Positions 45,590 to 55,086 are shown, counted from the first letter of the stretch. The stretch: DNA of 64,000 nt from Paralichthys olivaceus (GCF_024713975.1 NC_091094.1:27242501-27306500), one strand, 5' to 3'. Notes: a model not told the origin generated them from the sequence alone. Made by a program: numbers and translations.

Positions 45590-46560
45590 AGGCAGTTCCA
45601 CTTCACTGTAGGTTTGTAGAGGCCTCTGGTCTGTTGAATACTGTAAGAAATTGAGAGCTCTGTGTGCCTATCAAATTTTAATGAACAGTTGAGTGCTGTC
45701 CATATAACACATACGTTGGTCCAAGGGAAAGACACATTGCTGTCTAATGCTGCAAGCAATCTGGAGTCCAACACTGAGGAGACAATGAGATGAAGGCATT
45801 CTGTGGGTCCCTTGACACTGACATAGACAGGGAAGAAAGGAGAGCAAGCAAGAGACGTTTGAAAAAACATTTGCCCTGGACTGGGCAGTTGTCTCCAGTA
45901 TCCTTGGTCTCCCAATCAGTGGAGAAAGCATGAAGCAGAACTGGACCAGTCAGTTGTACTTCCATGTTTTTGACACAGTTAGGCTCAGACAGAATTTCTG
46001 TACAGTCAATAATAGACTGTAGTGTACATGTGGTATTGAGATGCGACTGTAATGGGGCACAGTGCTTGATCATTCAATATTCTGCTGTACTCTAATTTAG
46101 TCCAAAGCTTACAGTAACTGAAATGATAACAACAATGTTCCACATCTGCCCATTTAGAATATTACGTAACAAGGACATCGTCCAATCTATAAGAAACTTT
46201 TCTGACTAGCTCTCCTGTCACCCGCTGACTGTTGAAGACCTCCAGATTGTGGATGATGGGGATCATGTTTTCCACAAGCAGTCCTTTTGCCATGAAATAG
46301 TCCCTCTATCACTATTTATATTTTCTGGGATGCCAATAATGTCTTTCATGATTTGTTAAACTATCTTGCCATTTAATTCTGCGATTGGAAAAGCAACAAC
46401 CCATTTAGAAAATAGATCAGGCATTACCTAAATGTATTCAAACCCTCAACATGGTGCTGCATGGAAAGGCTTGTTTTGTAGTGATCAGATGAAATGGGTC
46501 TGTGTTGATTAGTTTGGGAGCATGTGACACACTTATTTACATATGTTTGCACTGCTGTTG
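45590..46560 (-). mobile_element. Degraded LTR-element remnant (integrase region)
   Basis: The minus strand near 46380-46420 reads FSKWVVAFPIA, a hallmark of retroviral and LTR-retrotransposon integrase cores. Weaker matches lie around it and a longer low-similarity frame follows downstream. The copy is broken many times, has no recognisable paired LTRs and looks old. The family (gypsy-like or retroviral) is not resolved, and the downstream frame cannot be assigned. Confidence 0.45.
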
Positions 46561-46599
46561 TATTTCCCAGGGTGAACCATTACAAATAAATCATGTCGG

Positions 46600-47040
46600 T
46601 CATCCCTCCAAGACCAATTTGAGATGGAGAAGAAGTGACATTTAAAAGAAAGGTATGAATTTGCGTTTTCATAATTAGACTAAGTCTAAAACCAACTATG
46701 CCAAACAAAGGTCCCAAACATGGCCAGGTACTTAAGAACACAGTAAGATTTAAAAAAAAGATTTTTACGATTCTTTAAATAAAATAAAAGAGATTCTCAT
46801 TCAAAACAGCAAAACATTTTACATTTAGGTCCACCAGAAGTAGCTGTCCCCCTCTCACGCTGCTCTCTGAGGTAATCTCATTCCACTATGTCAAATTGTC
46901 CTGTTTACTCTGCGAGGATGTCTTGCAACAGTACAAGGAGCTGCGGACCCTGTAGGCTTATGGTGAAGGAAGCAGCTGTCTGTCTGGACTCCAAAATATC
47001 CTCTGCTATCTGCTTAGGAGTTGTGAATTTACTGCTCACA
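46600..47040. other. Intergenic, nothing recognised
   Basis: No supported feature. Confidence 0.5.
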
Positions 47041-47049
47041 GCAACATAT

Positions 47050-47420
47050 ATAATATATTATTGAGCTTTTGTTTGACTAGTGCAGTGCTTTTTCTTCACA
47101 CACCTGTTTGAAATGGGCTCTTAGCTTGGCCGGTGTTAATGCTCTGGAGCTATTTCAGAATTATTCCTTGTCATTAGTGAGTCCTCATATTGTCACTTTT
47201 TAATGTTTGGGGTGATGGACGTTGTGTGCACAGCTTTTGATAATCTATGGTTCAGAGTGATGTTAGATTATTTTGTGTTCATGAATGTTGTTGACATGAT
47301 AGAGATCAGCACCTGAGACACCCGTGAATGTTTGTGTCTCAGTCGGATATAAACAAGTAAAAAAAAAAGCTGATTATCAGATTTTTGACCTGTAGATTTT
47401 GACCTGAGGTTTGAATGAGT
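47050..47420 (+). repeat. Family A repeat, copy 4 (diverged)
   Basis: Shares GGACGTTGTGTGCA, CAGAGTGATGTTAGA and GAATGTTGTTGACATGA with the copies at 41000-41420 and 4440-4880, and TTAATGCTCTGGAGC with 3720-3900. Confidence 0.5.
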
Positions 47421-47424
47421 TGCT

Positions 47425-48234
47425 GATGTAATTTATAGGAGGATGTATAAGAAGACTTACTCTGACTCGGTCAGAGCGCTGGTTGCCTGTATATTAACAT
47501 TTGGCGTACCGTTTTCCCATTGCACCAAATTCAACACTGCACTTTCTCAGGTTATTTATCACATGCTAAGTGTGAAGCAGATCAGATAGAAAATTTGCGG
47601 GATACGATTCCACATACAAACAGAAGTTTCTCAAAAAATGAGGAAGATATCTTTTTGGCAGATTTTCCATCCATTGTTAGTTTTAGCATTAGCACTAAAT
47701 AAGAGAGTAACACTGTAACCTATCATTCTGTTGTTGTTAGAGCAATTTTTCTAATAAGGGCAAATGAAAGCAGTGAGAGTTTAAGGACTTGTCTTGTGTC
47801 TTACACTGACATTAAATCCATTATTTTAAAACCTGTTCTCTTTCTGCTCCCTCATATGTTCACCTACTTAACAATGGTTTACTCCTTTTCTTTAGATGTT
47901 CCTTCATGTAAAAATGATCACAGAAAGGGTCTCCACTAGGATCTGGATCATTAGTCATTTCTTGCAACAACATAGTTCAAGGTTCAAAACTCTCAACATC
48001 TCTCAACAGCACATCATCACTGAATGGATAACAATAATATTCTCAAAAACACTTCCCTAACATATTACTGTAATGGGGCTGTCTAGAAAGGAATCACCCT
48101 TTCCTTGGGACTTGATTATTTTCTTACTAGGAGCAAGTCTTTAAAATGATTGTTGTTTGTATGATGGTTACAGGAGCAATAACCGAACTGATCTTGTCAT
48201 AAGATTAGGCTCTTTCCGTAATGAGAGACAAAAT
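47425..48234. other. Intergenic, nothing recognised
   Basis: AT-rich, with no supported feature. Confidence 0.5.
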
Positions 48235-48239
48235 ATGTT

Positions 48240-48541
48240 TGTGAGATTACTCGGCTCACTCCGGACAAACACCGGAGGAGAGAATGGCATTTCCACAGTG
48301 TTCTTTTATTAATAATGTCCGCCTCGTCAGGCCACCACACACATATACACAGGCTGGTGTATCCTCACACGGCTGCTCCCGCTTCTCGAACCCAGCCTAC
48401 TGCAAGAGGACAGAACCAGGTTACCAGCATGGTCTTATTGATTGCCTGATTACCTGATTCTGCACAGCTGTCCGATCACCAACTGAGCCACTCCTCCCTG
48501 TTGTCCAGCAGTTGGCGCCCTAACCACACCCCGCCGTCACA
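48240..48541 (-). mobile_element. Solo LTR with 5-bp target duplication
   Basis: A 302-bp block starting TGTGAC and ending CTCACA on the minus strand, with TG...CA ends as in LTRs. It is flanked on both sides by ATGTT (48235-48239 and 48542-48546). A minus-strand AATAAA lies in its second half. No internal region is present, which fits recombination between two LTRs. The family is probably gypsy-like, by general appearance only. The intact duplication suggests a fairly recent insertion. Confidence 0.8.
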
Positions 48542-48689
48542 ATGTTGTTAACATTTAGAGTGATTCATCAGTCAACTCTATGACTGAGCTGCAAATGTTT
48601 TTTGTCCAGTTCACCACACAGAGGGAGAGAGGAATACACTTACTGATGATTAAACACCACACACACACACACACACTTTCTTCATAGCT

Positions 48690-49140
48690 GTGCATTCATT
48701 CATCCCAAGTGCGGTATACTCTGAGCATATATAAAACTTTTGCGAATTTAGGGAACACAAAGTTGTCAATTTAAGTCCTCAGTCCATTTCAAAATCCAGT
48801 TTACTGGAATAGAAAGCCAGTTAAACAAAAGATTTGTCATCATTTTCAAAACACCCGCATGCACCTTTGAATCTCTCTTCTGAAATCTCAAAGCGCTCCT
48901 TGCAGCACATTCCTATCATTGGATTTGGCTCCTCTCAGAAAACCCATTATGGGAATCAGTGTTTATGGTGTATTTACCAGCCTCAGGCCCTGGGGATTCA
49001 CAGTATGTCAGTTTCTGTAGTGTAGTGGTTATCACGTTCGCTTAACGCGAAAGGTCCCCAGCTCGAAAGGTCCCCAGCTCGAAACTGGGCAGAAACAGCT
49101 ACCTCTGTCTCAATTCTTTGCCAGACAATGGTGATATCTG
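48690..49140 (+). repeat. Old tRNA-bearing tandem unit 1
   Basis: TTCATCCCAAGTGCGGTATA, AGGGAACACAAAGTTGTCAA and AGATTTGTCATCA precede a tRNA-Val-like gene, and CTACCTCTGTCTCAATTCTT follows it. The same order of blocks recurs at 49540-49875 around a second tRNA-like gene. Confidence 0.7.
49011..49097 (+). pseudogene. tRNA-Val (AAC) pseudogene with internal 16-bp duplication
   Basis: Starts GTTTCTGTAGTGTAGTGGTT and ends CTGGGCAGAAACA, with matching acceptor ends (GTTTCTG/CAGAAAC). The anticodon loop is shortened to TTAAC and lacks two bases. GAAAGGTCCCCAGCTC is repeated in tandem (49049-49064 and 49065-49080), duplicating the variable-loop and T-arm region. It cannot fold as a normal tRNA. 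Confidence 0.8.
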
Positions 49141-49540
49141 CATCTCCATTGATGTCGTTCACAGTGATTGCTTTTGGCAGATGTGGTGGCAACTTTGAGA
49201 AATTTACGGATGGCAACCTTTCCATTAGCTCTCAGGCTGTCACTGCTTTGTCTGTCACGCTCAAGCTCAGGCCAAGGTCATACAGGGCTCATCCCAGGGA
49301 TTTGAAAGGAGACACCAGCAAAGAGAGGAACCTCCCAAATGGAAGCAGCATTACAGATTCTGAACTGCTTGTGGAACAGAAGATGATGATACCCTATGGT
49401 TCTTTGCTTTCTTCAGACTGGGAGGGACTTGCAGCCCCTTGTGAAAGAAAAGTTCACAACTTTGAGGTTTGATGAGTTCTGTTCCACCAGTGAGGCAGTG
49501 TCCTCAAGAGGGACCCGGAGGACAGTCCAGTAGTAGTATT
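49140..49540. other. Spacer between old tRNA units
   Basis: One plus-strand frame runs 49128-49472 (114 codons) with no recognisable domain. No other feature seen. Confidence 0.4.
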
Positions 49541-49875
49541 CATCCCAAGTGCGGTATACTCTGAGCATATATGAAACCTTTGCAAATTGAAGGAACACAA
49601 AGTTGCCAATTTAAGCCCTCAGTCCAGTTGACTAGAGTAGAAAGCCAGTTTAACAAATGATTTGTCATCATCTCCCCAACAGAAAGAATACAATGCAATA
49701 AACATCACAACAGCGCCACCTGATGGCCAAGCATGCTATTAAATCAGTCCTCGTTAGTATAGTGGCAAGTATCTCCACCTGTCACGCAGAAGGCGTGACG
49801 CGAAAGGTCCCCAGCTCAAAACTGGGCAGAAACAGCTACCTCTGTCTCAATTCTTTGCCAGACAATGGTAATTCT
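49540..49875 (+). repeat. Old tRNA-bearing tandem unit 2
   Basis: Repeats the flanks of unit 1 with several differences (for example AAGTTGCCAATTTAAGCCCT) but carries the Asp/Val chimera instead of the Val gene. Confidence 0.7.
49748..49834 (+). pseudogene. Chimeric tRNA: Asp (GTC) 5' half joined to Val 3' half
   Basis: The first 40 or so bases (TCCTCGTTAGTATAGTGGCA through CCTGTCACGC) are a tRNA-Asp 5' half with the GTC anticodon. The last 36 (CGAAAGGTCCCCAGCTC to CAGAAACA) are the 3' half of the tRNA-Val next door. The join lies in GTCACGC-AGAAG-GCGTGAC, a perfect 7-bp inverted repeat with a 5-base loop. The two acceptor halves (TCCTCGT and CAGAAAC) do not pair, so it should not be a working tRNA. 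Confidence 0.8.
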
Positions 49876-50320
49876 AAGAGTTTCTACTTCATTCCCAAAC
49901 CCTGTAAACAGACTCCTGGGTGGTACAGAAATGCAAAACACTACTTGTCTGTCACATAACCATGCATTCAATCCAATGTCTCACAATTCAACATACATGT
50001 GTGTATTCTAGAACATTGCTGTCCAGTACTGTGTCCAAATGGTCCAAATGTTCCAGAACAAGAGTCATAAAGAGATAACGCTCAGTGTTTGTAAAGTCAT
50101 TTCGAGCCAGTTAACTGTGAGCCTTACAAATCAATAATGTTAATCCACTTGGCGGCCCAAAGGCTCACACCTGGGACAGGGTGGGGCTAGCAGCCCATGT
50201 GGCCTCTACTGCAAATGACAGCCCCAATACCAATGCACTTTCGACTAGAAGGATGGTATACACATACCGATCACTATACCCACCACGGGTGGTGCAACTC
50301 ATTGGCTAAAGGTAGTATGA

Positions 50321-50391
50321 TGCATTAGCCGGGAATCGAACCCGGGCCTCCCGCGTGGCAGGCGAGAATTCTACCACTGAACCACCAATGC
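50321..50391 (-). tRNA. tRNA-Gly (GCC), cassette 1
   Basis: 71 nt, starting GCATTGGTGGTTCAGTGGTA. Anticodon GCC, T arm CCGGG TTCGATT CCCGG, discriminator A. The acceptor stem pairs fully with one G-T wobble. No T4 terminator within about 60 nt. Confidence 0.93.
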
Positions 50392-50821
50392 TTGCTTTGA
50401 TGTTGTTTTTCGACTTTTTTTTTTTCGAGAACTCCCACTTAAGGGACCAGCATGCCCTGCCAGGGCAGTTTATCTGATGTGTAAACCACTTCAAAGACCC
50501 CCTACCTTTACACTTTTCTGACATCCGATTGAGAGAGGGGTGCCCGACCATTCCTGTTATGTTCAACAGATATATTCACAACCGCTTCTCGGTGTGACTG
50601 GCCAAGTGTGTAGAGGTAAGAGAGGAGCAGGGTTAATATTTCTCTCTCAAGCCTGACATAACTATTTCTGTTACTTTTCATGTGAACAACCAAGTGAAAG
50701 ACTATAAAGAGAATGTCTGGACACGTACAAACATGTGCTCTCTGATGTCATTGACCAATACTCTATGGAATGCAGAGCCTGTAGTTGGAAGGTTGCTCAT
50801 ACCCTCATGTAATAAGACAGA

Positions 50822-50894
50822 TGCCCCGTGTGAGGGTTGAACTCACGACCTTCAGATTATGAGACTGACGCGCTGCCTACTGCGCCAACGAGGC
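50822..50894 (-). tRNA. tRNA-Met (CAT), elongator, cassette 1
   Basis: 73 nt, starting GCCTCGTTGGCGCAGTAGGC. Anticodon CAT in loop CTCATAA, T arm GTGAG TTCAACC CTCAC, discriminator A. It is close to the vertebrate elongator tRNA-Met. No T4 run lies within about 60 nt downstream. Confidence 0.92.
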
Positions 50895-51702
50895 CTATTT
50901 TATGAACAAAATGTGTGCCAAAAAAAATCTATATTTAAAAGTGACGGAACTACAAAATACCATTTGTCAGTCAAAATAGTTCGGTCCAAATGTTACATGC
51001 CGTACGGACAGGACCAATGTTGCTGTAGAAACTTTGAATCATCTAGAAGAAGAATCATCAGGAGAAGACCTATCCACACTTTTAAAGTAATTATGAACCA
51101 GTCCACAGTGAGCATTGGAATGCAAATACCTTAATCTGCTTGATGGCCAAGAACCTCACACCTGGAGCAGGGTGTGGCTAGCAGCTCAGCTGGCCTCTAA
51201 TGCAAACGACTGGCCAAGTGCAAAAGTCATTTAGACTTGAAAAACACTCTTGATTCTAAAAGTTTCTACTTCATTCCCAAACCCTGTAAACAGACTCCTG
51301 GGTGGTACAGAAATGCAAAACACTACTTGTCTGTCACATAACCATGCATTCAATCCAATGTCTCACAATTCAACATACATGTGTGTATTCTAGAACATTG
51401 CTGTCCAGTACTGTGTCCAAATGGTCCAAATGTTCCAGAACAAGAGTCATAAAGAGATAACGCTCAGTGTTTGTAAAGTCATTTCGAGCCAGTTAACTGT
51501 GAGCCTTACAAATCAATAATGTTAATCCACTTGGCGGCCCAAAGGCTCACACCTGGGACAGGGTGGGGCTAGCAGCCCATGTGGCCTCTACTGCAAATGA
51601 CAGCCCCAATACCAATGCACTTTCGACTAGAAGGATGGTATACACATACCGATCACTATACCCACCACGGGTGGTGCAACTCATTGGCTAAAGGTAGTAT
51701 GA

Positions 51703-51737
51703 TGCATTAGCCGGGAATCGAACCCGGGCCTCCCGCG
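51703..51737 (-). pseudogene. tRNA-Gly 3' part, split gene (cassette 2)
   Basis: Holds the 3' half from the anticodon stem to the discriminator. The matching 5' half lies at 55087-55128 beyond the element. The break falls directly after the anticodon loop, in the 3' strand of the anticodon stem, and separates the A box from the B box. Confidence 0.9.
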
Positions 51738-51959
51738 CGGCCCTCGAGAAAAGTTTAGCTAAACCGACCTAAACGCTTTTTAACATGCATTTCAATGATA
51801 GTGCTGAACCACAGTGTGGATGTAATATTCTTTTGGCCACTCTTCCGGCTGTGGCGCTGTTCCGACTTTTTCTATAGACTCGCGCTCCTCTGATATTTCT
51901 TTTTTTCCTTCAGGCAAACCTCTAACGGCAGACGGTCATAAAAGCGTGCATATTCACTG

Positions 51960-52037
51960 TCTATTGTTGATGTCATTACGTGTTCTTACAGGGGCTGTGC
52001 ATCATTCAAACATTCAAGTCATTTTCATTCGTCAAAG
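51960..52037 (+). other. Likely 5' untranslated exon of the element gene
   Basis: Ends at a strong donor GTCAAAG|GTAAGA. A matching acceptor TTTATGGTAG lies at 53159, six bases before the start codon, implying a 5' UTR intron of about 1.1 kb. The exon start is not determined. Confidence 0.5.
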
Positions 52038-52904
52038 GTAAGACACGTTGTTTTATTTTCATAAAAGTTAGCCTGCTTTCTGATAACATTAGTTCGCTGC
52101 TGCTGCTTATTCGCTTGGTTGATGCGATAGAACTGCCCGGAATTAAGTTTGGGGTAATTATGGACTAAATAATGAATGAACATCATGCTATTTGTTGAGA
52201 TTGTGTGTGGTTTTTAGGTTGTTGCTTAATATTATATATTCGTCAGCGCGGTATTGACAGTAATGTCGTGTCAGCAGTTGCCTAGCACCACTCGCAGGGT
52301 AACGCAGAAGATTTGTGGTGAAATAACACGTCAAAGTATGAATGGACATGATCGTTTTATATAGCTATATGCATAGTTTTCATGACGTGACGTTAAATAG
52401 TCTTGTCAGTCCGTTTATATCAATCTTTTGTTGATAAGTTAACTATAGCCTACCTCAGCATTGCTCACTTGCTAAGAGACTGACGCTAGAAACGTGTGTT
52501 GAAATTACGTGATAACATGATTGTATTTCATATTTTTGTGTATCTGGTTTTGATGTCGTGATGTTAACTCATCTTTACACCATGGATCTGTTACTCCTAA
52601 GATGTCTGACTAGTTAGGCTACATATTGCATCAACTAAAACAGCTGTACTACTGAGGGATTGATACCATCTCTTTTTTTAAAATACAAATGTGATATTAA
52701 TATGTTCAAATTCATTTGGCAGAACTAGTAGTGCCAGAGTAGACTTTCAGACAAGCAGTAGATTGTCAAGAGAGTATTAATCAAGTGTAATAAGACTTTG
52801 ATCTAGGCATTCACTTCTCCTACCCCCCCCCTCTCTCTCACACACACATAACTGCTCTCCAACTCCTGCTGCAAAGACCGTCCCACCCCCCTGTTGTTTT
52901 CGCG

Positions 52905-52907
<3 letters not shown>

Positions 52908-52953
<46 letters not shown>
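52908..52953. repeat. (CA)n microsatellite, long allele
   Basis: About 23 CA units in element copy 1; the equivalent site in copy 2 (59027-59040) has about seven. Confidence 0.9.
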
Positions 52954-52955
<2 letters not shown>

Positions 52956-53165
52956 TGAGTAGATAAGGATCAGAGAGGTGTGATAAACTATTGTCTTGAC
53001 CCTATGAACTATTTCACTGCAAGCCCCCACACACACACACGCACACACTGTACTTCCTCCCAGACTCAGAGGTGTGAGAAACTATTGTCTTTACCCTCTG
53101 AACTATTTGACTGAAGTTCATAGAAGATAACCCAAACTTATGTTTTTACTTTATGGTAGGTCAAG

Positions 53166-53969
53166 ATGCAGAGGGTGGTGTTCTTCCCAGGTAAACTCAG
53201 TGTTGTGTTCCGCAAGGGACCAGGTGGATTTCTCTTACAGGAACCCTCTGCAGAAGCCAGACGGATCAAGGATGACCCCACTCGTCAGGACAGGTCTGCC
53301 CTGAGAGAGGACCTCGTGCGGCAGAATGCCCTGGCTGCGGTTCGTCAGAGAGGGGGTGATGCCTCAGACAGGACGGAGGTGCTAGGAGACTACATCCTGC
53401 AGTTTGGCAAGTATAAAGGGAAGGCTTTCAGGTGGCTTTTGGAGAATGATGTTGGCTCTACATGTTACCTTGTCAAGGATATGCGTAAGGAGGAGGCTGC
53501 AGGTCGTTTCAGGCCCGAGGGGCATAGCAAGGATAGTCTACTGTCCTTTGTGAATTATGCTCTGAGTTTTGCAGAGATCCAGTCTCTCCTCGCCTACGAG
53601 GCCAGGGGAGAGGGTGTGGTGACAGCCACATCAGAGGACGACCAGCTGGTTGGCTTTGGCGACAGGGCCAAGAGCACCTGGAAGGAGGAAGAGACAAGAC
53701 CCACAACCAGGCCCACAACCACAACCACACGCACAACCAACAGTCCGCCTCTGCAGATTCTGCCGCTTGGAACTGAAACAGGGACCAAACAGCCCTCACA
53801 TTCACACGGGCTTCCCTGGAGTGGCAGGGAAATACATTTATGCCCATCAAAGGTGTACTCTTTGTACAGAGATAAGGGCATGGCCAAGGAGATGAGCTGG
53901 CCCGAGTTTCAGCAGTCTCCTTTCTATGAGGCTGAGAGACAAAGAACTGTGGAAGAAAGGAAGAAATGA
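53166..53969 (+). CDS. Uncharacterised GKYKGK-motif protein, element copy 1
   Basis: Open frame of 267 residues. The N-terminus reads FFPGKLSVVFRKGPGGFLLQ. Around residues 73-105 lies LGDYILQFGKYKGKAFRW followed by LLENDVG, which resembles the small GK-x-KGK fold seen at the C-terminus of exonuclease X-like proteins (DUF3820-like); this is recognition by eye. A Thr/Pro-rich linker spans about 177-193. The C-terminus has CPSKVYSLYRDKG and WPEFQQSPFYEAERQR. Between linker and C-terminus the neighbouring +1 frame carries CRFCRLEL and SPHIHTGFPGV, a zinc-ribbon-like segment I recall from related teleost proteins. The frame therefore seems displaced across about 53700-53840, and the gene may be decayed. 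No function is assigned. The ATG follows the acceptor at 53159 closely. Confidence 0.6.
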   Translation: MQRVVFFPGKLSVVFRKGPGGFLLQEPSAEARRIKDDPTRQDRSALREDLVRQNALAAVRQRGGDASDRTEVLGDYILQFGKYKGKAFRWLLENDVGSTCYLVKDMRKEEAAGRFRPEGHSKDSLLSFVNYALSFAEIQSLLAYEARGEGVVTATSEDDQLVGFGDRAKSTWKEEETRPTTRPTTTTTRTTNSPPLQILPLGTETGTKQPSHSHGLPWSGREIHLCPSKVYSLYRDKGMAKEMSWPEFQQSPFYEAERQRTVEERKK

Positions 53970-54830
53970 TTTCCCTGTATACCCATTGTTTGTACCCATT
54001 TTATTTGATTTTATTTCATTATTGTTTATTTAATTATTGTTCTTAATGTTTCTTATTTGACTTGTGTATATGTCTCTAGACGTACAGGTTCTTTGTCTGT
54101 GTATATGTAAATAGACTACAAATTAATAGTTGTAAAACAAAGTGTACATATATTGTTTTTCTTTTCTTTTTTTCTTTTATTTATGTGTGAATGCATGAAA
54201 ATGTACACACCAGAAACTAGTTTGGTTTGTTTGTTGTGTTCTTTTTTTTTTATTTCTTTATTTATTTTACAAATGTCTGAATGTATGAATGTGTGAAAGG
54301 TATATATGCCAGTATGTAGAAACTTGATCTTTTGTGCATAGTTTGGACTGTTTTGTTGTACAGATGTACTTAGTGCTCTGTTGTTAACAATCGTTTGGAT
54401 GTAAATAAGTCAATGCTTCCGTCTAGTCTTCTGTATGAAAGTAAATAGATTGTAAACATGAAAAGGTTCATATGTTATTGGGTTATTATGTTAATCTGCA
54501 TGGTTATATGTCTATAGATCATAGGTTCTTTAGACTTCTGTTGAGCTGAATATAGCTGTATAGTTTTTTCTTTTACTTATATTTTTTACTTACTTTAACA
54601 TTATTGCATGACCAGAAACACCAGTTTTCTACTTGTCATATTAACTAGCACTGTATCTATCACTGTATACTCCCCCTCCCTATGTATGTACTGTGTCATT
54701 GTCATATCTAATTGTTGTCTTAAATTATCTATATTATTTCTAAAACTTTACTTACAGCCCAATTATTTCATTTGTCATATATGCATTATTTCACATGTTC
54801 ATAAATAAAACTGGAACTTTCTTTGAAATA
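53970..54830 (+). other. 3' untranslated region of element gene, copy 1
   Basis: AT-rich, with repeated TGTCTGAATGTATGAATGTG words and a polyadenylation signal in CATAAATAAAACTGG at about 54804. Confidence 0.6.
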
Positions 54831-55086
54831 CTGCACACTGCCTTTTTGTCCAGCTTAAATAAAAACAATATAGTGGTCATAGTAGTCATGAGTCATAAGA
54901 ATTAATTGTTAATCTCCACGTATTTTCAATGCTTTTTACTCAGAAATATCACGTTCAATAACACCGCGATCGGGATGCGAACCCCGTCTTTTGGGGAATC
55001 GGAAATAAATAAATAAATGAACGGACCCAGAGAGAATGCTTCGATCCTATTGGCTTGCTGGACTGGTCCAGTATTCTCGACTGGCC
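54831..55086 (+). other. Right end of element copy 1
   Basis: Contains CCCCGTCTTTTGGGG, a 4-bp-stem hairpin, next to a B-box-like GGGTTCGCATCCCG on the minus strand, then the terminal CTGGTCCAGTATTCTCGACT. No complete tRNA fold was found here. Confidence 0.45.

Larger units (their letters stand above)
49881..51262 (-). repeat. tRNA cassette 1 (1,382 bp, uninterrupted)
   Basis: First full unit of the tandem array; the landmark TTTCTACTTCATTCCC recurs 1,382 bp later. It holds tRNA-Gly(GCC) and tRNA-Met(CAT), both minus strand. The two halves of the unit are themselves related: CCAGTTAACTGTGAGCCTTA with CACACCTGGGACAGGGTGGG (about 50108-50195) matches CCAGTCCACAGTGAGCATTG with CACACCTGGAGCAGGGTGTG (about 51099-51178). 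The unit thus arose by an older duplication of a single-tRNA module. Confidence 0.9.
51738..55086 (+). mobile_element. tRNA-targeting DNA transposon-like element, copy 1
   Basis: Inserted in tRNA-Gly with a 6-bp target duplication CCCGCG (51732-51737 and 55087-55092). The ends are short imperfect inverted repeats: CGGCCCTCGAGAA at the left and, read inward from the right, GGCCAGTCGAGAA. It carries a promoter-like left third, a spliced gene and an AATAAA near 54804. No transposase is recognisable, so it is non-autonomous or its transposase is unknown. Target class and duplication length fit the Dada superfamily, known for insertion in multicopy small-RNA genes with 6-7-bp duplications. That placement is inferred. 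Confidence 0.75.

Noticed and set aside
49128-49472. 114-codon plus-strand frame between the old tRNA units
   Set aside because: No recognisable domain, start context or splice partner; kept only as spacer.
50306-51134. Repeated 86-, 61- and 91-codon frames within the tRNA cassettes
   Set aside because: They overlap or border the tRNA genes, partly translate tRNA sequence, lack domains and recur only because the cassette recurs. They are not protein genes.
53509-53887. Minus-strand frames opposite the GKYKGK gene (and at 59596-59965)
   Set aside because: They are shadows of the plus-strand coding sequence; their low-complexity Trp/Leu and Val runs come from the Thr/Pro linker read backwards.
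54950-55010. tRNA-like B box and hairpin near the right end of the element
   Set aside because: The GGTTCGCATCCC match and a short hairpin are present, but no acceptor, D or anticodon arm could be drawn. Noted as part of the element, not a tRNA.
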